DNA from: Propionivibrio sp.
Lineage (GTDB): Bacteria; Pseudomonadota; Gammaproteobacteria; Burkholderiales; Rhodocyclaceae
Length of the DNA: 35,986 nt
NCBI GenBank assembly: GCA_029975435.1
Contig: JARKPC010000160.1
Location: 1-35,986 of the forward strand
Reading direction: 5' to 3'
This document shows, piece by piece, positions 7,110 to 16,401 of the stretch. The notes beneath the pieces were generated by a model. The model had not been told where the DNA came from and searched no databases. It saw only the letters and a program-made list of their open reading frames with translations. The stretch's first letter is position 1, and each line of letters opens with the position of its first letter. A program made the position numbers and the translations under genes.

Positions 7110-8909
7110 GTGGATTGGGGACACGAATTGATGGCCAGCCTGGTCTGGCTCGGCAAGGCGTTTGCCGTCAGTCTGGCGGGCATGGCCGGCGTGGCGGCGC
7201 TGCTCGGCCGGTATACCGTGTGGGGGCGCCAGTTCGTGCGCATCTCCGCTGCCTATTTCAATCCCCGCGCCAGTCTGGTGCCGCTTGTCTGGCTGGCGGC
7301 CATCGTGTTCATGACGCTTTTCTCGGTACGCATGAACATACTGTTTTCGTTCTGGTACAACGGCTTCTACAGCGCCATGCAGAACCTCGATGCCAGTGCG
7401 TTTTGGCGCATGCTGGGCCTCTTCGGCATCCTGGCCGCCGTGCATGTGGCGCGGGCGCTGCTCAACTATTTCCTGGAACAGTCGTTCCAGATTCGCTGGC
7501 GCACCTGGCTGACCCATGTGCTGATCGAACGCTGGCTGTCCCGGCAAGCGTATTACCGCAGCCAGTTTGTCCCGGCCAGCGCCGATAACCCGGACCAGCG
7601 CATCCAGCAGGACGTCGAGAGCTTTGTGTCCAGCACGCTCACGCTGTCAATGGGCCTGCTCGACGCTGTCGTTTCGCTCTTTTCCTTCACCCTCATTTTG
7701 TGGAACCTCTCCGGCGTACTGGAAGTCTTTGGCTGGGAGATTCCGCGCGCGATGGTTTTCGCGGTGTATCTGTACGTGATCGTGGCGACCGTCTTCGCCA
7801 TCAAGATCGGACGCCCGCTGATCCAACTCAACTTTCTCAACGAGAAACTAGGGGCCAATTTCCGCTACGCGCTCATGCGCCTGCGCGAATACGGCGAGAG
7901 CATTGCCTTCTATCGTGGCGAAAAGGTCGAGCGGGTCGCCCTGATGCGGCGTTTCCGCGATGTGATCGCCAACCTGTGGGCGATCATCTTCCGCTCGGTA
8001 AAGTTCCAGGGTTTCAATCTTGCCGTCAGCCAGGCGGCCGTCGTCTTTCCGTTTATCGTCCAGGCGCCGCGCCTGCTCAGCAAGCAGATTACCCTCGGCG
8101 ACGTGATGCAGACGGCCGAATCGTTCAGCCAGGTGCAGAACGCCTTGTCATTCATCCGTAACTCTTACGACAACTTCGCCGGCTATCGCGCCATCATCAA
8201 CCGGCTGGCCGGGTTCCTCGAATCGATGGATGCGGCGAGGAAACTGCCGAGCGCACGTGTCGAGGCGGACGACGGCGTTTTCGCCGTCGAGTCGCTGACC
8301 GTGCGCACGCCGGCCGGCGAGCTGCTGGTGGACGACCTGACGCTGACTGTCACCGGTCAGACGTCGATCCTGATCCGCGGCAAATCCGGTATCGGCAAGA
8401 CCACCCTGCTGCGTGCGCTGGCCGGACTTTGGCCGCATGCGGACGGCCGCGTCCGCCGTCCGGTGGGAAAGCTGGCGCTGTTCTTGCCGCAAAAGCCCTA
8501 TCTCCCGCTCGGCACCTTGCGTGCCGCGCTCTACTATCCGGCGCCGGCGCGCGATGACGCGCAAGCCGCCGAAGTCCTGCGGCGCTGCCACCTCGGCCAT
8601 CTGGTCACTGCGCTCGACGACGTGGATGACTGGTCGCGTCGACTGTCGCTCGGCGAGCAGCAGCGCCTGGCGATCGGACGCGTCTTGCTCAACCGCCCGC
8701 GCATCGTCTTCCTCGACGAAGCCAGCTCGGCCATGGATGAAGGGCTCGAACACGCGATGTACCAGCTCATGCGCGAATCGTTGCCGGATACGATCACGGT
8801 CAGCGTGGGTCACCGCAGCACGCTGATCGATTTTCATGCGCGGGAACTCGAACTGCTCGGCAGCGGGCGCTGGCACTTGCGCGAACTCGGGACGGCCGTT
8901 ACCGTCTGA
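7110..8909 (+). CDS. SbmA/BacA- and YddA-like ABC transporter, fused permease and ATPase
   Basis: A 599-residue half-transporter. The start is GTG at 7110, set by the ribosome-binding site AAAAGGAG just before it. Hydrophobic segments fill residues 1-335 in the pattern of the SbmA/BacA-like membrane domain (ABC_membrane_2 family); EYGESIAFYRGE at about 260-271 is typical of this group. The ATPase domain has Walker A GKSGIGKTT (424-432), signature LSLGEQ (512-517), Walker B IVFLDE (532-537) and the switch His in SVGHRS. Fused homologues include E. coli YddA and mycobacterial vitamin B12 or peptide importers; the substrate here cannot be inferred. The rhomboid gene follows 52 bp downstream. Confidence 0.9.
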   Translation: MDWGHELMASLVWLGKAFAVSLAGMAGVAALLGRYTVWGRQFVRISAAYFNPRASLVPLVWLAAIVFMTLFSVRMNILFSFWYNGFYSAMQNLDASAFWRMLGLFGILAAVHVARALLNYFLEQSFQIRWRTWLTHVLIERWLSRQAYYRSQFVPASADNPDQRIQQDVESFVSSTLTLSMGLLDAVVSLFSFTLILWNLSGVLEVFGWEIPRAMVFAVYLYVIVATVFAIKIGRPLIQLNFLNEKLGANFRYALMRLREYGESIAFYRGEKVERVALMRRFRDVIANLWAIIFRSVKFQGFNLAVSQAAVVFPFIVQAPRLLSKQITLGDVMQTAESFSQVQNALSFIRNSYDNFAGYRAIINRLAGFLESMDAARKLPSARVEADDGVFAVESLTVRTPAGELLVDDLTLTVTGQTSILIRGKSGIGKTTLLRALAGLWPHADGRVRRPVGKLALFLPQKPYLPLGTLRAALYYPAPARDDAQAAEVLRRCHLGHLVTALDDVDDWSRRLSLGEQQRLAIGRVLLNRPRIVFLDEASSAMDEGLEHAMYQLMRESLPDTITVSVGHRSTLIDFHARELELLGSGRWHLRELGTAVTV

Positions 8910-8961
8910 ACCTGGACCGTTCCCGAATATCCTCATCTATCCCCGAACCGGAGCTCCGTCG

Positions 8962-9537
8962 ATGTTTTCGCTTCCCCCCGTAACGCAAGCGCTGATCGTG
9001 GCCAACATCGCCGTGTTCGTCTTCGATTCGCTGACCGGCCGTTCGATCAGCCAGTTCCTGGCGTTATGGCCGCTCGGACCGCACTTCATGCCCTGGCAGA
9101 TCATCACCTACGCCTTCCTGCACGGCGGGCTGACGCACCTGCTGTTCAACATGTACGGGCTGTTCATGTTCGGCGGCGATGTCGAGCGCGTGTGGGGCGC
9201 GCGCCGTTACCTGACCTACTATCTCGTCTGCGCCATCTCGGCGGCGATTTTGCAGCTCGTGGTCTCGACACTGTCCGGCGCCTATTACCCCACCGTGGGG
9301 GCATCCGGCGCGCTGTTCGGCCTGCTGCTCGCTTTCGCGCGCTGCTTCCCGTATCGCACCGTGATGCTGCTGTTTCCCCCCATCCCGATGCGCGCGCCGG
9401 TATTCGTCATGGTCTATGGCCTGCTCGAACTGTACCTCGGTGTCACCGGCACGCAGTCCGGTGTTGCCCATTTCGCTCACCTTGGAGGGCTCGTCGGCGG
9501 CTTCCTGTTCCTGCGCTTCAACCGGCGCTGGCGCTAG
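8962..9537 (+). CDS. Rhomboid family intramembrane serine protease
   Basis: A 191-residue polytopic membrane protein. The ATG at 8962 gives a compact rhomboid core; an upstream in-frame ATG at 8836 would lie inside the ABC gene and adds an atypical sequence. About six hydrophobic segments are visible. The catalytic serine is in GASGALFG (Ser115) and the catalytic histidine in HFAHLGGLVGG (His173). The family HGxxxHLLFNM signature is at 54-64 (HGGLTHLLFNM). It cleaves transmembrane substrates in the inner membrane; its substrate is unknown. It probably shares a transcript with the ABC gene. Confidence 0.9.
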   Translation: MFSLPPVTQALIVANIAVFVFDSLTGRSISQFLALWPLGPHFMPWQIITYAFLHGGLTHLLFNMYGLFMFGGDVERVWGARRYLTYYLVCAISAAILQLVVSTLSGAYYPTVGASGALFGLLLAFARCFPYRTVMLLFPPIPMRAPVFVMVYGLLELYLGVTGTQSGVAHFAHLGGLVGGFLFLRFNRRWR

Positions 9538-9586
9538 CCGCCGCGGCGGCAACTGCGCCAAGAATCGGCGATTCCGTGCGGGCGGG

Positions 9587-9895
9587 TCAGGTCGAGAGCT
9601 TGCGGCCGAGCTGGTTTTCCACCGAAGCGATCTTCGACTTCATCCGGCTTTCCACACCGGCGCGGTAATCGACCTTGATCTGCGTGTTGATGCGCGGGCA
9701 ATCGGGCTGGAGCGCCTCGAAACAGCGCGTCACCACGCCCATCACCTCGTTCCACTCGCCCTCGATGATCGTGCTCATCGGCGTCAACTGGTACGTCAGG
9801 CCGCTTTTGTCGATGATGTCGAGAATGCGGGCGACGTAGCGGCTCTTGCTCTCGCCTTCGGACGTGGGGAACATCGTGAATTCGAGCATTACCAT
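9587..9895 (-). CDS. MTH1187/YqgV family thiamine-binding-like protein
   Basis: A 102-residue protein of the DUF77/MTH1187 family: MLEFTMFPT at the start, STIIEGEWNEVM in the middle and VDYRAG near the end. Members form ferredoxin-like oligomers and some bind thiamine or hydroxymethylpyrimidine-type ligands; the cellular role is unclear. The gene converges with the rhomboid gene (49 bp between stops) and lies downstream of hsdS on the same strand, with a strong hairpin between. Confidence 0.85.
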   Translation of the reverse strand: MVMLEFTMFPTSEGESKSRYVARILDIIDKSGLTYQLTPMSTIIEGEWNEVMGVVTRCFEALQPDCPRINTQIKVDYRAGVESRMKSKIASVENQLGRKLST

Positions 9896-9945
9896 GATGG
9901 AACTCCCAGCGGATTGCGGTGTTTGAGGCAGGAGGCTTGGATTTT

Positions 9946-9978
9946 CTCACGGACGGCGGCTTCCCCCGCCGCCGTGAG
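9946..9978. other. GC-rich hairpin between hsdS and the MTH1187-family gene
   Basis: CTCACGG-A-CGGCGG pairs with CCGCCGCCGTGAG, a 13-bp stem with a single bulged A and a short C-rich loop. It lies 33 bp past the hsdS stop on the minus strand. No T-run follows on that strand, so it may be a Rho-assisted end of the hsd operon or an RNA-stability element. Confidence 0.45.
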
Positions 9979-10010
9979 TCCCGCGGTATCGGTAAGCCAG
10001 TGGCACAGCC

Positions 10011-11708
10011 TCATGCTGCCACCTCGTCGACCAACGCGCTGGCGAGGCGCGCTTGCAGGGCGCGGGCGTCGGTGAGGCGGGCGCGCAGCGTGCGGGTGAG
10101 GGCGAGCAGTTCGTCGAGCTTGGCGACGATGCGGTTCATTTCGGTGAGTGGAGGAATTGGAATCAAAATTGACTGGAGAATTTCCAGGTTAATGTTCTTC
10201 TGAGCTGTCGAGGGCGCGAATTCCAGTAAATGCTCACGCGCTGTTTCTACGAAAGTCAGGAAATACCGGGCGTCGCCGATGATTGGAGAAGGAACGAAAC
10301 CGACAACGCTATCCGGGAAACAAGCATCAAAGCCGAGAATTGCTGATTCAGCGATATTCGCTGCAATCGTTATGCACAAGGTTCCGGCAGGCCACAGCTT
10401 GCTTTGGGCAAGACCTACTTCGCTGTACCTTGAGTGGTATTCACGGACGGTCCGGTTAGCACGCGACACTTCGCCGGTTTGCACAAGCGGGTAGATTCCC
10501 GGATTGAACAAGGCTGGGTCGTTTCTCGGACGATGTTTGGATTTTCCGCGACCAAACTCACCCAATTCAGGAAATCTTCCCCACGCCCACCCCTCCGGCA
10601 ATTCAAACGGCTTTTCGTCGTCGGCAATCGGTGGCAGGGGTTTGTCGCGCTTGATCTGGCCGGCGGCGATAAGGCGGTCTTTTTCGGCGCGGATTTTCTT
10701 GAGTAGTTCGCTGGCTGGTTCGTCGGCGGGGTTCTGGGGGAGGAGTTTGCCGCGCACGGCGAGTTGCAGGAGCGTGGCGTCGAGGGCGTCGATGCTCGCA
10801 GGGGTGGCGAACAGGGTGTCGAAGTGGTCGGCCAGCGCCTGCCAGTTACGGGCGAATTCGGCGGCGTCGCCGCTCTCGGCCAGTTGGTCGAGCGCCGCCT
10901 GCGTCCAGTGCGCCTGCACCCGCGCCGTCTCGCCCTGCAGCGCCTCCAGCCGGTCGCACAAGGCCATCAGCGCCTCGACCTTGGCGACGATGCGGGATTG
11001 TTCGGGTAGTGGGGGGAGTGGGATGACCAGTTCAGAAAGCGATGTTCCATTTACGTTCGGCTGGCCGGTACCCATGGACTTCGCGAGCAATTGTGACCAA
11101 TAAATGTTTGATGAGGCAAATGTCTTCAGGAATGGAGGAGTTACCCCTGCTAGTGGTGAAATACGAATTAAATATGATGCAAAAACAGAATCGACAGGGG
11201 CTGACTCGACCAGAAATGATTTGCCTATCGTTCCTCCTGTGCGTGCGATCAGTAGATCACCAGCTTCAAGGAGATAACCGGACAAATCGTCGTCGTTGAC
11301 TTGTACGCCTGGCACTGATGTCCAATCGACTTTGTCGTTCTGGATGTCGGTGATACGGAGCAGTTTTGGGGTCGGTATGGTGTGATCTGCGGAAGCTGTA
11401 TATCCGTACTGAACACGAGACGAAATCTGACCTAGGCGTGACCACTCCCAGCTGTCAGGTAATTCGAATGGCTTCTCCTCCTCGCCAATCGTCGGTAGCA
11501 CTTTTTCCCGCTTGATCTTCCCTTCAGCCACCCGCCGTTCCTTCTCGGCACGAATGCGCTTCAGTAGTTCGCTGGCAGGTTCGTCGGCCGGGTCTTGCGG
11601 CACGAGTTGGCCGCGCACGGCGAGGCTGAGGATGAGTTCGCGCAGCTTGGCGACGCCGCCTTCGCTGGCGGCGAGCAGCGCGAAGCTCTCCAGCAGGTTG
11701 GCGCTCAT
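10011..11708 (-). CDS. hsdS: Type I restriction-modification specificity subunit HsdS
   Basis: A 565-residue DNA-recognition subunit. Two target-recognition domains are visible, at about 85-235 and 372-520. Each is preceded by a repeated block (LAVRGxLxPQxPADEPASELLKxIRAEK at about 30-56 and 316-343) and followed by a conserved helix (IPLPPLPEQSRIVAKVEAL at 229-247; IPIPPLTEMNRIVAKLDEL at 516-534). The ATG at 11708 overlaps the hsdM stop as ATGA; the reading frame stays open far upstream but that part is the antisense-free shadow of hsdM. Both recognition-domain regions are visibly more AT-rich than the repeats. The recognised bipartite site cannot be predicted from sequence alone. Confidence 0.95.
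   Translation of the reverse strand: MSANLLESFALLAASEGGVAKLRELILSLAVRGQLVPQDPADEPASELLKRIRAEKERRVAEGKIKREKVLPTIGEEEKPFELPDSWEWSRLGQISSRVQYGYTASADHTIPTPKLLRITDIQNDKVDWTSVPGVQVNDDDLSGYLLEAGDLLIARTGGTIGKSFLVESAPVDSVFASYLIRISPLAGVTPPFLKTFASSNIYWSQLLAKSMGTGQPNVNGTSLSELVIPLPPLPEQSRIVAKVEALMALCDRLEALQGETARVQAHWTQAALDQLAESGDAAEFARNWQALADHFDTLFATPASIDALDATLLQLAVRGKLLPQNPADEPASELLKKIRAEKDRLIAAGQIKRDKPLPPIADDEKPFELPEGWAWGRFPELGEFGRGKSKHRPRNDPALFNPGIYPLVQTGEVSRANRTVREYHSRYSEVGLAQSKLWPAGTLCITIAANIAESAILGFDACFPDSVVGFVPSPIIGDARYFLTFVETAREHLLEFAPSTAQKNINLEILQSILIPIPPLTEMNRIVAKLDELLALTRTLRARLTDARALQARLASALVDEVAA
10615..11640 (-). repeat. Direct repeat pair inside hsdS
   Basis: The DNA coding for the block from KPFELP back to LAVRG occurs twice, at about 10615-10766 and 11475-11640, in the same orientation and with high but imperfect identity. 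These conserved regions form the coiled-coil spacer of HsdS and are known substrates for recombination that swaps recognition domains in type I systems. Confidence 0.75.
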
Positions 11709-13174
11709 CGGCCGCCCCCGAGGGCGGCGGCGAGGATGGCCTTGAGTTCGTCGCGCGTGGCTTGAATCTGGCCTTGCAGCGCGTCGTAGTGCGCTTTCAG
11801 TTCGGCCGGGTCGTGGCTGTCTTCCTCTGGGTGATGCGGGTTCTTGATGTCGAGGTTGTAGTTGCGGGCCTTGATTTCGTCGAGGCTCGCCTTCCAGGCG
11901 AATTCGTTTTCCTCGCGGCTGGCGAAATTGTCGTCGGCGTTGCCCCACCAGGCCTTTTCGGCGGCGAATTCTTCGATGCGGATCGGCTTGGTCTTGGAGT
12001 AGCTCTTGTAGCCCGCTGGGTAGGGGTGTTCGTAGTACCAGACTTCCTTGGTCGGCGTGCCCTTGGTGAAGAAGAGCAGGTTGGTCTTGATGCCGGTGTA
12101 GGGGGCGAAGACGCCGTTGGGCAGGCGGACGATGGTGTGCAGGTTGCATTCGCCGAGCAGGCGTTCCTTGATGCGCGTCTTGACGCCTTCGCCGAACAGT
12201 GTGCCGTCGGGCAGGACAACGGCGGCGCGGCCGCCGTCTTTCAGGAGATGCATGATCAGCACGAGGAAGAGGTCGGCGGTTTCCTTGGTGCGCAGGTCGG
12301 ACGGGAAGTTGGCTTCGATGCCCGGCTCCTCGGTGCCGCCGAAGGGCGGGTTGGTGAGGATGACGTCGACGCGTTCCTTGGGCCGGTAGTCGCGCAGCGG
12401 GCGGGCGAGGGTGTTGTCGTGGCGGATCTGGCTGGGCACTTCGATGCCGTGCAGCAGCATGTTGGTGACGCACAGGAGGTGCGGGAGCTGCTTTTTTTCA
12501 ACGCCGTGGATGGCTTGCTGCCAGGTCTGGCGGTCGTTGATGGTCTTGATCTGGCCGCGCAGGTGTTCGAGCGCGCAGGCGAGGAAGCCGCCGGTGCCGC
12601 AGGCGGGGTCGAGAATTTTTTCGCCGAGGCGCGGGTCGAGCTGGTCGACCATGAACTGGGTGACGGCGCGCGGGGTGTAGAACTCGCCGGCGTTGCCCGC
12701 GCTCTGCAAGTCCTTGAGGATTTTTTCGTAGAGGTCGTTGAACAGGTGGCGTTCCTGCTGGTTGTTGAAGTCGATCTCGTTGATCTTGTTGATGACCTGG
12801 CGCAGGAGCTGGCCGGACTTCATGTAGTTGAAGGCGTCCTCGAACACGGCCTGCACGACGGCGGCGCGCGGGTCGCGGGCGATGTCGGCGTTGAGGCCCT
12901 TGAGCGCGGGGAAGAGGCGGTTGTTGACGAGGTCGAGCAGCGCGTCGCCGGTCAACCCTTCGGCATCCGCCGCCCAATTGCGCCAGCGCAGGTCGTCTGG
13001 GATCGGCGAGGCGTAGCCGTCGCGCAGGATTTCGAGTTCGGATTCCTGGTCGTCGAAAATCTTGAGGAAGAGCAGCCAGCTGAGTTGCGACAAGCGTTGT
13101 GCGTCGCCGTCGACGCCGGCGTCCTGGCGCATGATGTCCTGGATGGATTTGATGAGGGTGGTGCTGAGGGACAT
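11705..13174 (-). CDS. hsdM: Type I restriction-modification methyltransferase HsdM
   Basis: A 489-residue N6-adenine methyltransferase. The N-terminal HsdM helical domain is followed by AGEFYTPR (162-169), SAM-binding motif I DPACGTGG (189-196) and the catalytic motif NPPF (275-278). It methylates the site chosen by HsdS and forms M2S, and with HsdR the R2M2S2 complex. The stop overlaps the hsdS start by 4 bp, so M and S are translationally coupled. It lies 124 bp after hsdR, and that space holds a palindromic repeat. All motifs are intact, so the methylase is probably active. Confidence 0.96.
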   Translation of the reverse strand: MSLSTTLIKSIQDIMRQDAGVDGDAQRLSQLSWLLFLKIFDDQESELEILRDGYASPIPDDLRWRNWAADAEGLTGDALLDLVNNRLFPALKGLNADIARDPRAAVVQAVFEDAFNYMKSGQLLRQVINKINEIDFNNQQERHLFNDLYEKILKDLQSAGNAGEFYTPRAVTQFMVDQLDPRLGEKILDPACGTGGFLACALEHLRGQIKTINDRQTWQQAIHGVEKKQLPHLLCVTNMLLHGIEVPSQIRHDNTLARPLRDYRPKERVDVILTNPPFGGTEEPGIEANFPSDLRTKETADLFLVLIMHLLKDGGRAAVVLPDGTLFGEGVKTRIKERLLGECNLHTIVRLPNGVFAPYTGIKTNLLFFTKGTPTKEVWYYEHPYPAGYKSYSKTKPIRIEEFAAEKAWWGNADDNFASREENEFAWKASLDEIKARNYNLDIKNPHHPEEDSHDPAELKAHYDALQGQIQATRDELKAILAAALGGGR

Positions 13175-13203
13175 GGGTTCTTTCGGTTTCTTGTACTTGG
13201 GCC

Positions 13204-13270
13204 GTCACCCCGGCGCAGGCCGGGGTCCAGTACGGCGGGTGTTCTGGATTCCGGCCTGCGCCGGAATGAC
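13204..13270. repeat. Paired inverted palindromic repeat (REP/BIME-like) between hsdR and hsdM
   Basis: Two 27-nt arms (13204-13230 and 13244-13270) are inverted copies of each other with 23 of 27 positions matching. Each arm is itself a hairpin around CGGCGCAGGCCG. The differences are compensatory: CC...GG in one arm is TT...AA in the other, which keeps both hairpins paired. A related single copy lies at 17092-17117. The form resembles the REP-like palindromes found in many proteobacterial intergenic spaces. Confidence 0.75.
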
Positions 13271-13298
13271 GGAGGTTAGTTGGCGTTAGTGGTCGGTT

Positions 13299-15626
13299 TC
13301 ATTGGTAAAGCGAGCGTTCGAGGTCGCGAATGGCGGCGAGGTACTGCGGCTTGCCGCCGAATTCCTTGATGATCTGCGGCACCGAGCCGAGGGTGTCGAA
13401 GGGTTTGAGTTTGAGCACGTCGAGCGATTCGATCTCGCCGATGCCGGCGTCGGCGTATTTGTCGAGCAGCAATTCGAGTACCTTGCGCGCGGTGCCGCCG
13501 TAGCGGGTGAAGTAGTCGCGCTTCTTGACCTGTTCGGCGCGTTCACGGCGGGTGAGCGGCTTCTGGCCCCAGGCGACGTGGCAGATGAGGTCGAAGGGGT
13601 CGAGCGCCGCGCTGCGGCTGCCGATTTCCTTGGCCAGTTCGTCGAAGAAGACGCCTTGCGCTTCGAGTTCGGCGACGATCGCGGCTTTCTTGTCGGCGTC
13701 GTTCCAGGTGTGCAGGAAATCGTCGAGCGAGCGGAAGCGCTTGCCGATCTGGATGCGCGTGTAGTCCTTGAGCGATTCGGTGATCAGCTTGCCGTTGGCG
13801 CCGTAGTACTGGACGCGCTCGTTGACCACGTAGACCGGCACATCGTCGATGACGTACTTGATGCGCGGCACGGGGTCGGGTGACGGCCCTGGCGGTGTGT
13901 CGGGCGGTGGCACGACATCCGGCGGCAGGACGGGGTCGGTCGGCGTCGGGGTGTAAATGACGACCGGCTCGCCGTCGAAATCGGGGTCGGCGAAGAGTTC
14001 GGTGGCTTTCTTGAAATCGAGGATGGTGAACCAGAGCTTGCCGTAGTCCTCGTCGATGCGCGTGCCGCGGCCGATGATCTGCTTGAACTCGGTCATGCTG
14101 TTGATGGTGCGGTCGAGGACGACGAGCTTGCAGGTCTTGGCGTCGACACCGGTGGTCATCAGGCGGCTGGTGGTGGCGATGACCGGGTGGGTCTTCTCGG
14201 GGTCGATGAAGTTGTCGAGTTCGAGCTTGCCTTCGAGGTTGTCGCCGGTGATCTGCATCACGTATTTGGGGTTCTTGGCGGCGAGGTCGGCATTTTCGTT
14301 GATCAGCGCTTGCCGCATGCGGGCGGCGTGGTCGATGTCCTCGCAGAAGACGATGGTTTTGGCAAAGCGGTCGGTGGTCTGGAGGAATTCGCTGATGCGT
14401 CGGGCGACAGCGAGGTCGCGCTGGGTGAGGACGAGCGACTTGTTCATGTCGCTCTGGTTGTAGATGCGGTCCTCGACGAGTTGGCCCTGGGCATCGACCT
14501 TGCCGGCGGACGGGCGCCAGCCGAAATCCTTGTCAAGGTCGATGCGGATGACCTTGTATGGGGCGAGAAAGCCGTCCTCGATGCCCTGCTTGAGCGAATA
14601 GGTATAGACCGGTTCGCCGAAGTAGCTGATGTTGGAGATGTCGGCGGTTTCCTTGGGCGTGGCGGTGAGGCCGAGGTGGATGGCGCCGGAGAAGTAGTCG
14701 AGGATGGCGCGCCAGGCGGAATCCTCGGCGGCGCTGCCGCGATGGCATTCGTCGATGACGACGAGGTCGAAGAAATCGGGGCTGAACTGCTTGTAGATGT
14801 TCTTTTCCTCTTCGGTGCCGGTGACGGCCTGGTAGAGCGAGAGGTAGATTTCGTAGGCCTTGTCGACGCTGCGGTTCTCGATCTTGGTCATCGCCCCCGC
14901 GAAGGGCTTGAAGTCGTTGCTCTTGGTCTGGTCGACGAGGATGTTGCGGTCGGCGAGGAAGAGGATGCGGCTGTTGGGGTGCGCTTTCCAGAAGCGCCAG
15001 ATGATCTGGAAGGCGGTGTAGGTCTTGCCGGTGCCGGTGGCCATGACCAGCAGCACACGATCCTGCCCCTTGGCGATGGCTTCGATGGCGCGGTTGACGG
15101 CGGTGGTCTGGTAGTAGCGCGGGGTCTTGCCGGTGGCGTGGTAGTCCTGCTCGAACACCGGCTGAGCGTCGGGTGTGATGCCTTTCCAGGCGAGATAGCG
15201 CCGCCAGAGTTCGGCGGGCGAGGGAAATTCGTCGAGGCCGATTTCGCGCTCCAGCACGCCGTCGGTCAGCGTCTTATCGTGGAAGACGAAGCCGCTGCCG
15301 TTGCTGGAAAAGGCGAACGGCACGTCGAGCATGGCGGCGTAGTCGAGCGCCTGCTGGATGCCGTCGCGCAGGGTGTGCTTGTTGTCCTTGGCTTCGATGA
15401 CGGCGAGCGGGATGCCGGGCTTGTGGGAGAGCACGTAATCGGCGCGGCGGATGGTGGTCTTGTCGCGTGCCGCCCGGTTGCCGCGCACGACGACGCGTCC
15501 GGCGGTGAGGCCGACTTCCTCGCGCATCTGCGTGTGGGTATTCCAGCCGGCGGCGGCGATGGCCGGGGTGATGAACTTGGTGCAGATGTCGCGTTCGCTG
15601 AGGGCGGCTTTGTCGGCGGGGTCCAT
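13299..15626 (-). CDS. hsdR: Type I restriction endonuclease subunit HsdR (EcoEI-like)
   Basis: A 775-residue translocating nuclease. The ATG at 15626 ([18 protein letters not shown]) fits the usual family start; a GTG 60 bp upstream is possible. N-terminal PD-(D/E)xK nuclease: Asp63 (RRADYVL) and Glu78-x-Lys80 (VIEAK). Helicase motor: Walker A ATGTGKT (196-202), DECH (292-295), LTATP (320-324) and later helicase motifs ([13 protein letters not shown]). A proline-rich linker precedes the EcoEI_R_C type C-terminal domain that docks on M2S. All catalytic motifs are intact. It lies 64 bp after the nucleotidyltransferase gene on the same strand, so the toxin-antitoxin-like pair and hsdRMS may share transcripts. 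Confidence 0.95.
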   Translation of the reverse strand: MDPADKAALSERDICTKFITPAIAAAGWNTHTQMREEVGLTAGRVVVRGNRAARDKTTIRRADYVLSHKPGIPLAVIEAKDNKHTLRDGIQQALDYAAMLDVPFAFSSNGSGFVFHDKTLTDGVLEREIGLDEFPSPAELWRRYLAWKGITPDAQPVFEQDYHATGKTPRYYQTTAVNRAIEAIAKGQDRVLLVMATGTGKTYTAFQIIWRFWKAHPNSRILFLADRNILVDQTKSNDFKPFAGAMTKIENRSVDKAYEIYLSLYQAVTGTEEEKNIYKQFSPDFFDLVVIDECHRGSAAEDSAWRAILDYFSGAIHLGLTATPKETADISNISYFGEPVYTYSLKQGIEDGFLAPYKVIRIDLDKDFGWRPSAGKVDAQGQLVEDRIYNQSDMNKSLVLTQRDLAVARRISEFLQTTDRFAKTIVFCEDIDHAARMRQALINENADLAAKNPKYVMQITGDNLEGKLELDNFIDPEKTHPVIATTSRLMTTGVDAKTCKLVVLDRTINSMTEFKQIIGRGTRIDEDYGKLWFTILDFKKATELFADPDFDGEPVVIYTPTPTDPVLPPDVVPPPDTPPGPSPDPVPRIKYVIDDVPVYVVNERVQYYGANGKLITESLKDYTRIQIGKRFRSLDDFLHTWNDADKKAAIVAELEAQGVFFDELAKEIGSRSAALDPFDLICHVAWGQKPLTRRERAEQVKKRDYFTRYGGTARKVLELLLDKYADAGIGEIESLDVLKLKPFDTLGSVPQIIKEFGGKPQYLAAIRDLERSLYQ

Positions 15627-15690
15627 GCGGGCGTTTCTTTGCTGGAGGTGATAGGTCGGGATTGTAAGGCGATCTATTGGCAGCACTCAG

Positions 15691-16401
15691 TCATGTGTCG
15701 ACCAATCCGGCTAGACCGCGCAGTGTTTCGGTCAGGTCGGGCAGGCGTTCCTGGCTGGCTGTGTCGCCTGGCAGATGCCCGGCCAGCGCTTCTACAAAGG
15801 CAGGGGTGGCGAGCAGCGTGCGGAAGCGCCCGCCGAGGTAACCCCGAAGCTGTGGATCGCTGGAGAGGCATTCGTCCAGCAACGTGGCGCGGCCGTCAAT
15901 GACGGCCAGGAGGTCGCCCAGATCATGGCTGAACAAATAGTCGCCGTTGCCTCGCCCGTCGAAGGCTTCGAGCTTGGTCGCCAGGAATGTCGGCGCGGGG
16001 ATCAGGCGGATCAGTCGGCCGCTGGGCAGTGCGACTGACTCGGCGGTCTCCAGAGCCAGCGGATACCAGCGATTGGCGAAACCGAGAATTTCCTCTATCG
16101 GTGGCATGACATCGACCACGACGTTTCCGACTCGCCAGCGGCAGATCGGTGCATCGGGTCGCATGTCCTGCACGAAACCGCGGACGCGCAAGGCTGTTTC
16201 GATACGATGGTATTCCCCGAGCGCAACTGCACGGCAAACGAGGTCGACATCCTCGGTCGGGCGGATGGCTGGCATCGCTGGATCGGTAATCAGCAATCCC
16301 GCGACCGCGCCGCCGACAAACACCATCTCCTCGCGCAAGTTATCGCCCAATCGCTCGGCGACGATTTCCAGCAGGGCAACATTGGGATCGTTGGCGTTCA
16401 T
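15691..16401 (-). CDS. Nucleotidyltransferase-fold protein, AbiEii-like putative toxin
   Basis: A 236-residue protein starting at the ATG 16401 (MNANDPNVALLEIVAERLG), which overlaps the preceding stop as ATGA. The N-terminal half shows the minimal nucleotidyltransferase pattern: FVGGAVAGLL at about 31-40 and TEDVDLVC about 15 residues later, where the two aspartates would bind metal. FLATKLEAFDGRGNGDYLFSHDLGDLLAVIDGR is also typical of AbiEii/DUF1814-like proteins. AbiEii toxins act through nucleotide transfer to RNA. The coupling to a winged-helix partner and the twin palindromic operators support a type IV toxin-antitoxin reading. Toxicity is not shown; it could be a non-toxic nucleotidyltransferase. 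Confidence 0.7.
   Translation of the reverse strand: MNANDPNVALLEIVAERLGDNLREEMVFVGGAVAGLLITDPAMPAIRPTEDVDLVCRAVALGEYHRIETALRVRGFVQDMRPDAPICRWRVGNVVVDVMPPIEEILGFANRWYPLALETAESVALPSGRLIRLIPAPTFLATKLEAFDGRGNGDYLFSHDLGDLLAVIDGRATLLDECLSSDPQLRGYLGGRFRTLLATPAFVEALAGHLPGDTASQERLPDLTETLRGLAGLVDT

Noticed and set aside
11709..12473. N-terminal extension of the hsdS frame to 820 codons
   Set aside because: The extra part lies out of frame within hsdM and is Arg/Pro/His-rich; the HsdS start that overlaps the hsdM stop as ATGA fits the family.
11762..13279. 505-codon plus-strand open frame opposite hsdM
   Set aside because: Antisense shadow of a gene with intact methyltransferase motifs; Val/Glu/Gly-rich, no recognisable domain.
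14187..15902. 571-codon plus-strand open frame opposite hsdR
   Set aside because: Fully antisense to a gene with intact HsdR motifs; its Val/Gly/Asp-rich composition is what a GC-rich antisense frame gives, and no family is recognisable.
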